41,334 nt of DNA from Streptomyces sp. 13-12-16 (GTDB taxonomy: Bacteria; Actinomycetota; Actinomycetes; Streptomycetales; Streptomycetaceae): contig NZ_NCTE01000977.1 of assembly GCF_002114215.1 (NCBI RefSeq), positions 4,734 to 46,067 on the forward strand, given 5' to 3'. Positions 9,181 to 17,234 of this stretch are shown here, one piece after another. Position 1 is the first letter of the stretch. Every line of letters starts with the position of its first letter. The notes under the pieces are model-generated. The model was not told where the DNA came from. It was given only the letters and a program-made list of their open reading frames with translations, and made no database searches. The position numbers and the translations under genes were made by a program.

Positions 9181-10062
9181 ATGGCAGCCGTCGTAGGCAT
9201 CCACGGCATAGGCAAGGAACAACTCGGCCGCCGGCAGATGCTCACAGAGTGGGGCCCCGCCCTCGGGGACGGACTCGAGCGGGCGGCCGGCGGGCCGGTC
9301 GCCGTCCCCGCGTTCGACCTCGTCTACTACGCCGACCTGTTCCTCAGAAAGCCTTCGGACGGCTCCGCCCGCAAGGGCTCAGGACCGGACACGGAGGTCA
9401 TCACCTCCTGGCTCACGGACCTGAGCGACGGCACCACACAGGAGGAACTCCTCGACGCCCTCTCGGACATCGTCGACGCACAGGACATCGCGGACGCCGA
9501 GGCGGCACCGGCCAAGGGCTACACACGTGTTCCGACATCCGTCCAGAGAGTCCTGCGTGCCGTCGACCGCCGCTACGGCCCGGGAGCGGCCCTGCTGTAC
9601 GTGGGCGCCTTCCGGCAGGTGCGCAGATATCTGGGGGACCCGGCGCTCAAGCAGGAGGTGGACGACCGCGTCGACGCCGCCGTCCCCGAGGACTGCCGGG
9701 TGCTGATGGGCCATTCCCTGGGCTCCGTTGTCGCGTTCGAGTACGTGCGTCGGCACAGGCGCCGCCGCCTCGACCTACTGCTGACGATGGGATCGCCGCT
9801 GGGCCTGCGCATGGTGCGGTCCCGGATGCCCAATCCCCGCTACGGCGCGGTGCACGGCCTCCCGGTGGGGGTGCGTTCCTGGGTGAACGTCCTCGATCCC
9901 CGCGACCCCGTGACCGGCGGCAGGCATCTGGCCGACCGGTGGCCCAAGGTGGACGACCGGCAGGTCGACAACCAGGCCGACGCGCACTCCGTGACCCGAT
10001 ATCTCGGCAAACGGGAGACAGGGGCGGCGGTGCGGGAGGTCCTCGCGGCGACAACCCCGTGA
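9181..10062 (+). CDS. Alpha/beta-hydrolase (lipase/esterase-like serine hydrolase)
   Basis: This 293-residue protein opens with VVGIHGIG (residues 4-11), the oxyanion-loop strand of alpha/beta-hydrolases. The nucleophile elbow is GHSLG (177-181, Ser179); the likely acid and base are in DPRDPV (Asp242) and DAHS (His269), giving a complete triad. No signal peptide is evident, so it should act in the cytosol. The ATG at 9181 has AAAGG upstream. The gene lies 7 nt after the NACHT gene, and its last codons overlap the next gene's start (GTGA), implying coordinated expression with the caspase-STAND protein. It may be a lipase- or esterase-type effector of the system or a processing enzyme; the substrate cannot be read from the sequence. 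Confidence 0.8.
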   Translation: MAAVVGIHGIGKEQLGRRQMLTEWGPALGDGLERAAGGPVAVPAFDLVYYADLFLRKPSDGSARKGSGPDTEVITSWLTDLSDGTTQEELLDALSDIVDAQDIADAEAAPAKGYTRVPTSVQRVLRAVDRRYGPGAALLYVGAFRQVRRYLGDPALKQEVDDRVDAAVPEDCRVLMGHSLGSVVAFEYVRRHRRRRLDLLLTMGSPLGLRMVRSRMPNPRYGAVHGLPVGVRSWVNVLDPRDPVTGGRHLADRWPKVDDRQVDNQADAHSVTRYLGKRETGAAVREVLAATTP

Positions 10063-11933
10063 CGCAGGTCGCCGACGAGGCTGTCCTCAGACGCCACTTC
10101 GTGGCGATCGCGACCGCCGACTATGACGACCCGCACTGGCAGCCGCAGAAACTGCCGGTGGACGACGAGGTCCGCGTGATGCGGGACTGGCTCTGCGCGA
10201 GGACGCTGGGCCGACGGCGCTTCACCCCCCTCCACCCGCATCTCGCCGACAACCCGACCCTGACGGACATCAGCCACGCCCTGCAGGACCCCGAGCCGCA
10301 CGCGCGGTGGCGTGAGGCAGACGCCGCGGTGGTCTACATCACCGGTCACGGCACGGTCGCCGACGAGACCCACTGGAGTGTCCTGCGGCGCACGATGAAG
10401 GGTGGCCACGCGGGCACCGCGCAGCGCACCGGTCAGCTCATCGCCTGGCTCGCGGAGAGCGGCATCGAGCACCTGCTGGTCATCGTCGACGAGTGCTATG
10501 CCGAGAAACTCAGCGCCGATCTCGTCCAACGGGAGAGCACACTTCCCCCCGGGTGGCTCATCCTGCCGAGCGCCGCGCGTGACGAAGAGGCGGACAGCCG
10601 CGCGCTGACCACGGCCATCTCAGAGTTCCTCGAGGACGTCGTGGCCCGCCCATACGCGTACAAGCCCGGCCCGCTGCTCCATGTCGAGGAGTTCGTCCTG
10701 GGCGTGCAGAGCAGACTCGGACGAACGCTCCACCCTCTCGGATCCCATCGTTACGGACCGCATCCCTGTCTGCCGCATCCCGCGTACACCGGTGCCCCGG
10801 GGGGCGAGGACGACGAAGAGGACGCCTTCGGCCGCCGCGCACTCATGCACCGGCTGATCCGGGCCGCCGCCGGACCGCCGCAGGCGCTGCTGGTGACGGG
10901 GTGCGCGGGCAGCGGGAAGTCGGCGGCCCTGTCACAGCTGGCGGCACTCGGCGGTTCGTACCGGGTGGACGCGTTCGTGGACGCCGCGGGGCTGAGCGGC
11001 ACCGAGGTCATGGCCCGGATCTTCGCGGCGCTGGCGATTCCCGCCCCTGGCCGGCCGGGAGGACCGCCCTCGCCGCAGGAGTGGCTCGAAGCCTGGGCGG
11101 ACTGGCGTGACAGCACGTCGGAACCTGTCACCGTGGTGGTGGACGCGCCCGACGAGGCCGCCGACCCTGACCGTCTCCTCCAGGATCTGCTGGGCCGGCT
11201 CGAGCCGCCGCACACCAGACACCGCCGGCTGCGGCTGATCGTCGGCATGCGGTCGCCGGGCGGAGCGGAGACCGCCGACTCGGAGCCCGCCACCCACACC
11301 CTCGCGGACCGTGCCGAAGCGCTGCTGCGCGCCGAGCGCATACGGCTCGACGACCCCCCCTACTGGCGGCGGGACGACATCGCCGCCTGCGTGCGGGCCG
11401 TTCTGCTCGGCGACGAGAACTCCCCGTACGCCGAGCAGGAGTCCCTGGCCGACCAAGTCGCCCGTGCCGTCGCCGACGCCGCCGGACCGTCGTACCTAAT
11501 GGCCCGCGCGGCCGCCGGGAATCTCGCCGCCCGGGACCGTGCCGTAGACCCCCTCGCCCAGGAATGGCGGGCCGTCCTCACAGAAGGTCTCGTGGGGATC
11601 TTCCGAGATGACCTGCGCCGGATCTTCCCCAACCCGGGGGACCGGCTCGTCGCGGTGGAGCTGCTCCGCGCCGTGGCGTACGCGTACGGCCGGGGAATGC
11701 CGCGGCAAGGTATCTGGCCCGTGGTCGCCAACGCCCTGTCCCGCGACTCCCCTTCGCAGCCCTACGGTGACGAGGAGATTGCCTGGCTGCTCGCTTCCCG
11801 CGCAGGGGCGTACCTCACCGCAGACCAGGAGGACGGGGTGACGCTCTACCGGCTGTTCCATGACACGTTGCGCGAGGTGATCACCGGGCACTGGCGGGAC
11901 CTGGTGGGCGAGGCCCCGGACCGCCGGGACTGA
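10059..11933 (+). CDS. Caspase-like peptidase fused to STAND P-loop NTPase
   Basis: 624 residues. The N-terminal domain is a C14 caspase/metacaspase fold: the catalytic His is in VVYITGHGT (His97) and the catalytic Cys in VIVDECYAE (Cys146), each after a hydrophobic strand as in the family. After a linker the P-loop domain has Walker A GCAGSGKS (281-288) and Walker B TVVVDAPDEA (358-367), with a sensor-like RLIVGMRS. The protein ends soon after YRLFHDTLREVITGHW, the winged-helix end of a STAND ATPase, and has no WD40 or TPR sensor of its own. GTG at 10059 overlaps the hydrolase stop (GTGA), the basis for the start choice. By family, ligand-triggered oligomerisation would activate the protease to cleave host targets. 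The likely sensor partner is the WD40 protein at 4377-6731. Confidence 0.85.
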   Translation: MTQVADEAVLRRHFVAIATADYDDPHWQPQKLPVDDEVRVMRDWLCARTLGRRRFTPLHPHLADNPTLTDISHALQDPEPHARWREADAAVVYITGHGTVADETHWSVLRRTMKGGHAGTAQRTGQLIAWLAESGIEHLLVIVDECYAEKLSADLVQRESTLPPGWLILPSAARDEEADSRALTTAISEFLEDVVARPYAYKPGPLLHVEEFVLGVQSRLGRTLHPLGSHRYGPHPCLPHPAYTGAPGGEDDEEDAFGRRALMHRLIRAAAGPPQALLVTGCAGSGKSAALSQLAALGGSYRVDAFVDAAGLSGTEVMARIFAALAIPAPGRPGGPPSPQEWLEAWADWRDSTSEPVTVVVDAPDEAADPDRLLQDLLGRLEPPHTRHRRLRLIVGMRSPGGAETADSEPATHTLADRAEALLRAERIRLDDPPYWRRDDIAACVRAVLLGDENSPYAEQESLADQVARAVADAAGPSYLMARAAAGNLAARDRAVDPLAQEWRAVLTEGLVGIFRDDLRRIFPNPGDRLVAVELLRAVAYAYGRGMPRQGIWPVVANALSRDSPSQPYGDEEIAWLLASRAGAYLTADQEDGVTLYRLFHDTLREVITGHWRDLVGEAPDRRD

Positions 11934-12104
11934 TCAGGCCGGCGGCCCGCAGCGCCGACGGCCCGGGTGTGAGGTAGGGCTCTTACGCCCGATGCGTGGT
12001 CGGTGGGCTCGTGCACACCTGGTTGCTCTCCGAACAACCGGCCGGACAGTCGACAGGGTGGCGACCGGTTATCAGGCCCGGCTTCCGTGCGGACCCCACG
12101 GCGG

Positions 12105-13061
12105 TTACCGGCCCTCCTCGGCGACGAAGACCTTGAGCTGGTCCTGGCCGAGGCCGCGCAGCCACCGCGCCTGCCGCTCCAGGCCCTCGGCGAGGGACAC
12201 CCGGGGCCGGTGTCCGAGCAGCCGCCGGGCGTGTGACGGATCAGCAACGGTGGCCCACGCGTCACCTGGCCGCGCTCCGGACACGTCCAGCAAGACGCGT
12301 CGTTCCGTGACCGCGGCCGCCACCGTGAGCACATCGAGCAGCGACACGCTCGCGCCACCGCTCACGTTGACGATCTCGTCCCGGGCCGCTACACGCGCCG
12401 CTGCTACCGTCGCGTCGACGACATCGCCGACGTACGTGAACTCCCGTTTCTGTGTACCGTCGCCGAACATCCTGAACGGCACGCCCGAGTAGCAGGCGAA
12501 CAGCATCCGGGAGAAAGCCATGTCGGGGCGCTGACGCGGCCCGTACACCGTGAAGTAGCGCAATGCGACCACGCTGAGCGGGCTGCCGGGACGGCGCGCG
12601 TATGCAAGGCACAACTGCTCGGCGGCCAGCTTGGTCACGCCATACGGCGACAGCGGCCGACAATCGTCGGCCTCGGAACTCGGCCCCGTGGTCTCACCGT
12701 AGACGCTGGACGAGGACGCGAACACCAGGCGCGGTACGCCGCCGTGGAAACAAGCGTTCACGAGCCTGTGGGTCGCGGTGACGTTGGCGGAGAGATAGTC
12801 GCCGAAGTCGGCTCCCCACGATCCTCGCACTCCCGGCCGTGCGGCGAGGTGGAAGACTGCGTCGCGTCCTTCAACCAACTCCTCGAGCGGATCGGCCCGC
12901 AGGTCGACGTCGAGGGTGCGCACGCCGGGCCACTGCCAGGGCTCTCCGAAGCGCGGTGGCTGGTGGTCGACAGCCAGAACCGACAGACCGAGCCCGGCCA
13001 AATGCTCGACCAGGTGTGAGCCGATGAATCCGTTGCTTCCGGTGACGAGTACGCGCTCCAC
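12105..13061 (-). CDS. NAD-dependent epimerase/dehydratase (extended SDR)
   Basis: 318 residues. The Rossmann motif is TGSNGFIGSH (7-16); the active site has SSSSVYGE (117-123) with Ser118 and the YGVTK motif with Tyr140 and Lys144. These are features of extended SDRs acting on nucleotide sugars, such as UDP-glucose 4-epimerase and dTDP-glucose dehydratase relatives; substrate specificity is not visible. The start is placed at GTG 13061, with AAGGA a few bases upstream; a TTG one codon earlier is possible, and the longer open frame upstream overlaps the radical SAM gene and is not credible. It is the second gene of an operon, 35 nt after the radical SAM stop. The pair suggests tailoring of a sugar or natural product. 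Confidence 0.88.
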   Translation of the reverse strand: MERVLVTGSNGFIGSHLVEHLAGLGLSVLAVDHQPPRFGEPWQWPGVRTLDVDLRADPLEELVEGRDAVFHLAARPGVRGSWGADFGDYLSANVTATHRLVNACFHGGVPRLVFASSSSVYGETTGPSSEADDCRPLSPYGVTKLAAEQLCLAYARRPGSPLSVVALRYFTVYGPRQRPDMAFSRMLFACYSGVPFRMFGDGTQKREFTYVGDVVDATVAAARVAARDEIVNVSGGASVSLLDVLTVAAAVTERRVLLDVSGARPGDAWATVADPSHARRLLGHRPRVSLAEGLERQARWLRGLGQDQLKVFVAEEGR

Positions 13062-13096
13062 CAACGTCCTTCCCTCGGTCCGCGGGCATCCTTCGG

Positions 13097-14800
13097 TCAG
13101 GCGCTGGTCTGCTCGTTCGAGACGGATCGGTGTGAGCCGCTGTAACCGAGCAGCATGGCCTCCAGCGCCTCCTCGATCCGCTCGCTCTCCCCGGCGGGCA
13201 GGTGCGCGCGCCCTGCCAGGATCCGATTGAGCAGCCACATCTTGTGTGGACCTTCGACCTCAGGAATCCAGTGGCTCACCCCGAGCCTCTTCTGCCACTC
13301 CTTTCTCGAGGATGCAAGTGACCTCTCGAATTCGTCCATCACCTCTCGGGCCTCGGGATCCCGGGGGAAGACAGACACGACACGCCTGACCCGGATGTGC
13401 TCGTGTCCCACCACGGGCGAATCTGTTTCAAGGGTAATTCCCTCGCCGCTTTCCTGCAGGTCCAGATCAATTTTCGTGCCGGGCAGACTGAAGAGCCGGT
13501 CATTAATGCGCATGACATGCCCGTCCGACAAGGACCGTGTGATCCATCGAACGTTTTGAGTCAGCGATTTCACTGTCGAGTACAGGCCCGACAGGATGAT
13601 GTAGGAGACCACGTTCATCCCGTATCGTCGGCAGGCATCCAACGCCAACCGGTTGACCTCGGCCCCGTCGGACCCGAGTTTCTTGTTGTACGCCTCCAGT
13701 TCATCAGGATCGAAGGTCTCCAAGCCCATGCTCACCCCGGTGAATCCTGCGCGCCGTGTCGCTTCGAGAAGGCGGGTGTCGACCGTGAGGGTCCTCGGGT
13801 CGACCCAGGTGTCGACCCGGGCCTTGCCGTGATAGGTGACGTTCCTACCGTCGAGGGCGTGAACCTCGTTCCGAACGTCCTCGAGCGCTTGGAGATCTTC
13901 CAGGAGATCGCTCCTCGAACCGCCTCTGAGGAAAAACAGGTCATCCTTGAACATCACCTTCCGGGCCTGCGGATTCTTCAGGAGCAGATTCCGCACGTAT
14001 GCGGCTAGGTCGTGTTTGCGGATGGCGATGACCTTGGCGGTCCTGCCGTTTCCGTCACGGTGAAAGGTGGTCGTACTGCAGAATGCGCAGCCCATGGGGC
14101 AGTAGTTACTCGTGTACGGCTTGATGGTGAGGATCTTCCCCAGCAGGATCGGATCATCGAGCTGCTCCGCGGAATAGTGGGCCTTCAACTGGTCCCAGTA
14201 CAGTTCCAGTCCCACATCCGTGAAGTCCACTGCGAGCGTGGCGCGCGTGAATTCTTCCACCGTGAACGGTTCGGGGTACCCGGTGAAGAATGACCTTTCA
14301 CCGCCTCTGATATAAAATCCTCGAACGTGAGACAAATACCGCCCGGGGTTCCTCCCGATCGCATCGGTCCCGTACTCGTGAACCTTTTTCAGCAGTTCAG
14401 TGAGAGGTTTTTCACCTTCCCCGCGAGCGATCAGACTGAGATTCGGAACGTGCCGAAAAAGCAGCTCTCTCGAGAGTCCCGCTTGCTGGCCTCCTGCTAT
14501 ATGTAATGCATGCGGGAGTATGTCGCCGGCGTCCAGCATGTGGCCGATGTCCCGCGACAGGGTGTCATGCAGAGGGCTGTACCCAACGATCTCGAATCTC
14601 GCTTCCTCCAGGAGGCCATTGAGTGTCTCGCGGGCGTCCGCGTAGAGGTTAGGATCGAAGCAGGTCACTTCGATCCCTTCCTTGAATTCGCTTTCCAGCC
14701 ATTTCCTGATGCGGTGAATACCGAGGGGTGCCGAATTGAAGTAGGTTCCGTGATTCTCGCTGTCGTCGGCCTGGATGAGGATCATTTTGATCTTGTTCAT
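13097..14800 (-). CDS. B12-binding-domain radical SAM enzyme
   Basis: 567 residues. The radical SAM cluster motif CxxxCxxC is seen as YCPMGCAFCS (Cys234, Cys238, Cys241), coordinating a 4Fe-4S cluster and S-adenosylmethionine. The N-terminal ~150 residues match the layout of B12-binding (Rossmann) domains of this superfamily: GYSPLHDTL near 73-81, AGGQQ near 102-106 and GEGEKPL near 127-133. The canonical DxHxxG loop is not evident, so cobalamin use is uncertain. Such enzymes do methylations and other radical chemistry on natural products, lipids or cofactors. The coding sequence has clearly more A/T-ending codons and A/T-rich runs (for example 14290-14520) than its neighbours, a sign of acquisition from elsewhere. 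The start ATG at 14800 has a weak ribosome site (GGGCGG). The epimerase follows it. Confidence 0.87.
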   Translation of the reverse strand: MNKIKMILIQADDSENHGTYFNSAPLGIHRIRKWLESEFKEGIEVTCFDPNLYADARETLNGLLEEARFEIVGYSPLHDTLSRDIGHMLDAGDILPHALHIAGGQQAGLSRELLFRHVPNLSLIARGEGEKPLTELLKKVHEYGTDAIGRNPGRYLSHVRGFYIRGGERSFFTGYPEPFTVEEFTRATLAVDFTDVGLELYWDQLKAHYSAEQLDDPILLGKILTIKPYTSNYCPMGCAFCSTTTFHRDGNGRTAKVIAIRKHDLAAYVRNLLLKNPQARKVMFKDDLFFLRGGSRSDLLEDLQALEDVRNEVHALDGRNVTYHGKARVDTWVDPRTLTVDTRLLEATRRAGFTGVSMGLETFDPDELEAYNKKLGSDGAEVNRLALDACRRYGMNVVSYIILSGLYSTVKSLTQNVRWITRSLSDGHVMRINDRLFSLPGTKIDLDLQESGEGITLETDSPVVGHEHIRVRRVVSVFPRDPEAREVMDEFERSLASSRKEWQKRLGVSHWIPEVEGPHKMWLLNRILAGRAHLPAGESERIEEALEAMLLGYSGSHRSVSNEQTSA

Positions 14801-14817
14801 TCGAACCGCCCGTCCGG

Positions 14818-14825
14818 ATACGTAT
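14818..14825. promoter_or_regulatory. ATACGTAT palindrome upstream of the radical SAM gene
   Basis: A perfect 8-bp palindrome lies 18 bp upstream of the radical SAM start codon in a locally A/T-richer stretch. It could be an operator or part of the -10 region; the evidence is position and symmetry only. Confidence 0.25.
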
Positions 14826-14923
14826 GGAGAAGAGCCCGACGACGTCGGAGGGCGACCTGCCTCGTGTCGGCACTGCGGCGCTCAAGAAACCTGACGTTAG
14901 CCGCCGTTGTCGGCGGTGGATAG

Positions 14924-15070
14924 GCCCCCGGCGGCCAACGCCTTGGCGACTACGCCCAGGCGGGTAAGGGTGGCGGGCTGCGCTGGCTGCACAGTCTCGG
15001 TGACGTCGCTGGCCTGACTCTGACCGAGGCCGTGGCACTGGTGGCCGCGCCGCGGTTCATGCCGTCCTGA
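14924..15070 (+). pseudogene. Possible coding remnant (49 codons), family unknown
   Basis: From a stop at 14921 to a TGA at 15068-15070, the + frame encodes a protein-like string containing GLRWLHSLGDVAGLTLTEAV with good third-position G/C bias. No start codon with a ribosome site is visible. It directly abuts the decayed IS110 tail, so it may be the truncated 3' end of a gene disrupted by that element. I cannot name the family. Confidence 0.3.
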
Positions 15071-15275
15071 CCAGGTTGCAGACCTCAACGGCGACATACC
15101 GCTTGAGGCGCTGTCCTCCCGTCGAGTCTCGCCTTCCAGGGTGTGGCCTTCGTCGTACGCCTAGGTGCGGGGATCGAAGCGCAGCCTGGTGAACACGATG
15201 CGGTACAGGGCCGCATCGGGCTGCCGGTCACCGCCATGGTTGAGCCGACGCGAGGTCCGACCGCCGGTTTCGCCG
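15065..15275 (-). pseudogene. Decayed IS110-family transposase, C-terminal remnant
   Basis: The minus strand encodes RRLNHGGDRQPDAALYRIVF and TRLRFDPRT, matching the C-terminus of the IS110 transposase at 27918-29018 (RRLNHGGDRQANAALHRIVF). It then meets a stop; the rest of the tail continues as HTLEGETRRE in the same frame and QRLKRYVAVEVCNLVR in a shifted frame, against LKRYAAREVFNLVR in the intact copy. Only the last ~70 codons survive, with one nonsense mutation and one frameshift, so it is a fossil. Its upstream end is joined to the jetD remnant. Confidence 0.85.
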
Positions 15276-15277
15276 TC

Positions 15278-15592
15278 ACCGTCCACGAGGCTGTCGTAGA
15301 CGTCGGCTTCATTCGGTATGAGCGTCCCGAGGTGCTCGCGGGCGGGGACGTCTTCCTTCGCCCACTGCCCTCGGTGCTCCAGAAGAATGCGCCTGTTCAT
15401 CAGGATGGACTGGGTGTGCGGGAAGACTCGGCGGAGCCGGTCGAGGATGGTGAAGCCGTGGGTGTCGAGGTCGCCCCAGCAAACCAGGCGTACATCGTGC
15501 AGCCAGGGTAGGGCGGACAGTTGGGTGACCGCACAGCCGCCGCCGTGAATGCCGATGCTGTGCGGCTGGTCGGGGAAAGCGAGGTAGGTGGG
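15278..15592 (-). pseudogene. jetD: Remnant of Wadjet JetD (DUF3322/DUF2220) nuclease subunit
   Basis: The minus strand reads PTYLAFPDQPHSIGIHGGG, then LVCWGDLDTHGFTILDRLR, HTQSILMNRRILLEHRGQW and LIPNEADVYDSLVDG. This is the C-terminal TOPRIM-like domain of JetD, whose family signature is YWGDIDTHGFAILDRLR with the Asp residues of GDLDTHG as metal ligands. JetD is the plasmid-cleaving subunit of the Wadjet (JetABCD) condensin-like system. About 100 codons remain: both ends are missing, no jetA, jetB or jetC genes are in the window, and the 3' end is fused in frame to an IS110 remnant. It is therefore a fossil of a lost defence system. Confidence 0.75.
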
Positions 15593-16087
15593 CGCGGCGG
15601 CGATCGGCACCCAGCGTGAGACCCGGGTGAGCGCGGGCCGTCCGGACTCTATAGGCCGACCGCAGGCGTGCTAAATACCCAACGGCATGGACATGAACAT
15701 ACGCCGCCACGCATCGAGACGTTTCCGCAGGAGCGGAAGCGGTGGGGGTGCTGAGGCCAGGCTCGGTAGCCCCCGGCACGCAAGGTGGGCCCCGCCCGCG
15801 GCCCCTGCCACGACCTCACCGGCCAACGGCCCCGGCCCTCTGGCTCTGGGCCGCTCAGCCCCTGCCCCACCCGCCGTCCGGGAGGGAAGCTGGCCAGATG
15901 CCAAGGGCCGGCTCCCTGGGACGGTCCGGCAGGACGACATCGACCACCACGGCCGAGCGAGCCCGTGCACTCCGGCTCCCGGTGCCCATCGCGCGGTGGC
16001 GCGGCCCCGCGCTCTCCGTTGGGCGTCGGGCGCGGCGCTCGGTCGCCCTCCGCCGGGAGACGACGGAGAAGAAAGAAGGTGGGCGTG
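15593..16087. other. Non-coding stretch between jetD remnant and CBS gene
   Basis: Frames on both strands are open only because of the high G/C content and show no motifs. AGAAGG just before 16088 is the presumed ribosome-binding site of the CBS gene. Nothing else is supported. Confidence 0.4.
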
Positions 16088-16794
16088 ATGACTCACGTCG
16101 TCGGTGAGGTGATGACCCGCGAGGTTGCCGAAGCCCGCCGGGAGACAACATCGTGGCACGACTGCTGGACCAGCATCGGATCAGTGGTCTGCCCGTGGTC
16201 CATCATGATGACAAGGTCCTGGGCGTGCTTCCCGAGACCGACCTGATCCGGCGCCAGGCGGTAAAGTCCGCCGTCCCTTCTGCACGGCGGTTCGAAGGGC
16301 CCACGCTGCGGCGCTCCCCCCGCCGCGCGGCCGCCGTCGCCCGGGCCAAGACCGCCGAGGCCCTGATGACATCACCCGCAATCACGGTGCACCCCGAACA
16401 ACGGGTCGCAGACGCCGCGCGTGCGATGGAACGCCGCGGTGTCGAACGCCTCCCGGTCGTGGACGAGGAGGACCGGCTCATCGGTATCGCCACCAACCGC
16501 GACCTGCTGCGCGTCTCCCTGCGGACCGACGAGGTGATCCGCAGGGACGTCATCGTCGAGGTGTTCACCTGCGCCATGTGCCTACCGCCCGACGCCGTGA
16601 CCGCCTCTGTCCGAGACGGCATGGTCACGCTGGATGAGCGCCTGAAGCATCGCAGCGACATCCCGTTGGCGATTCAGCTGACGTATCGGACCGACGGTGT
16701 GGTCGGTGTCGTCAACAGCCTGGCCTACGACGTCGATGACGGCCAGGCCACGACCCTGCTGCGCCCGGGCAAGCAAAGCCGTCACGTGGGCTGA
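16088..16794 (+). pseudogene. CBS-domain/BON-domain protein, frameshifted near its N-terminus
   Basis: An ATG at 16088 preceded by AGAAGG starts MTHVVGEVMTREVAEARRET, the classic opening of two-CBS-domain proteins. The continuation RLLDQHRISGLPVVHHDDKV of the first CBS domain lies in another frame (open from GTG 16153), so one indel occurs at about 16140-16155. The second CBS domain (ALMTSPAITVHPEQRVADAA to DRLIGIATNRDLL) and a C-terminal BON-like segment (VTASVRDGMVTL to VVGVVNSLAYDVDD) are intact, ending at 16794. CBS pairs bind adenosyl nucleotides and act as energy sensors; BON domains bind membranes or ligands. If translated from 16153, the product lacks half of CBS domain 1. It may be a sequencing error or a recent pseudogene. 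Confidence 0.78.
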
Positions 16795-16807
16795 AAGCCT
16801 TGAGAGG

Positions 16808-16990
16808 TCATGCGCTGCGCATGGCCCCCTCGGGCGGGCTGCGCACCAGCGGTGGATGCTGCTCGATGAGCTCCGCGGCAGCGTGTCGGGCGCGCATCAT
16901 TTCGGGTCCGTGCAGTTCCCGGTGGGGATCGAACGTGATGGTTAACTGGCGCTGATGATCGACAGGCCGTCGAGCCAGAGAAGCCCCCAC
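16808..16990 (-). CDS. Small hypothetical protein, 60 aa
   Basis: The frame from GTG 16990 encodes QLTITFDPHRELHGPEMMRA and LIEQHPPLVRSPPEG, which has a natural protein composition and good codon bias toward its C-terminus. I do not recognise a family. It ends 14 nt from the CBS gene on the other strand. The N-terminal dozen residues are less convincing, so it may be a shorter gene or a relic. Confidence 0.4.
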   Translation of the reverse strand: MGASLARRPVDHQRQLTITFDPHRELHGPEMMRARHAAAELIEQHPPLVRSPPEGAMRSA

Positions 16991-17234
16991 GAAGGTGATC
17001 GCCAGGGCAGAACTCCCTTACGCCGCACCGTTGCTCTGCCCCGCCTGAATCACTCACCGACGCAAGATGCCGACAGGAATTCTCTCCGACCAGACCAAAG
17101 GGGAGACGGGAAAAGGCCGACTCCAGCTGGCCAGTGATCTCGGTGAGCGGACGGACAGCTCTCCCATCCGGAATTTTGAAGCGTCGGCGGCGCGAGTGAG
17201 GACAAACTGAACGCCGGCCTGCCCGTCCCGGCTC
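16991..17234. other. Short non-coding gap
   Basis: No gene or clear signal was seen between the small frame and the 3' end of the trypsin-STAND gene. Confidence 0.35.

Noticed and set aside
11937-11964. Possible terminator hairpin after the caspase-STAND gene
   Set aside because: The arms pair only with a bulge of about three bases and no T-run follows.
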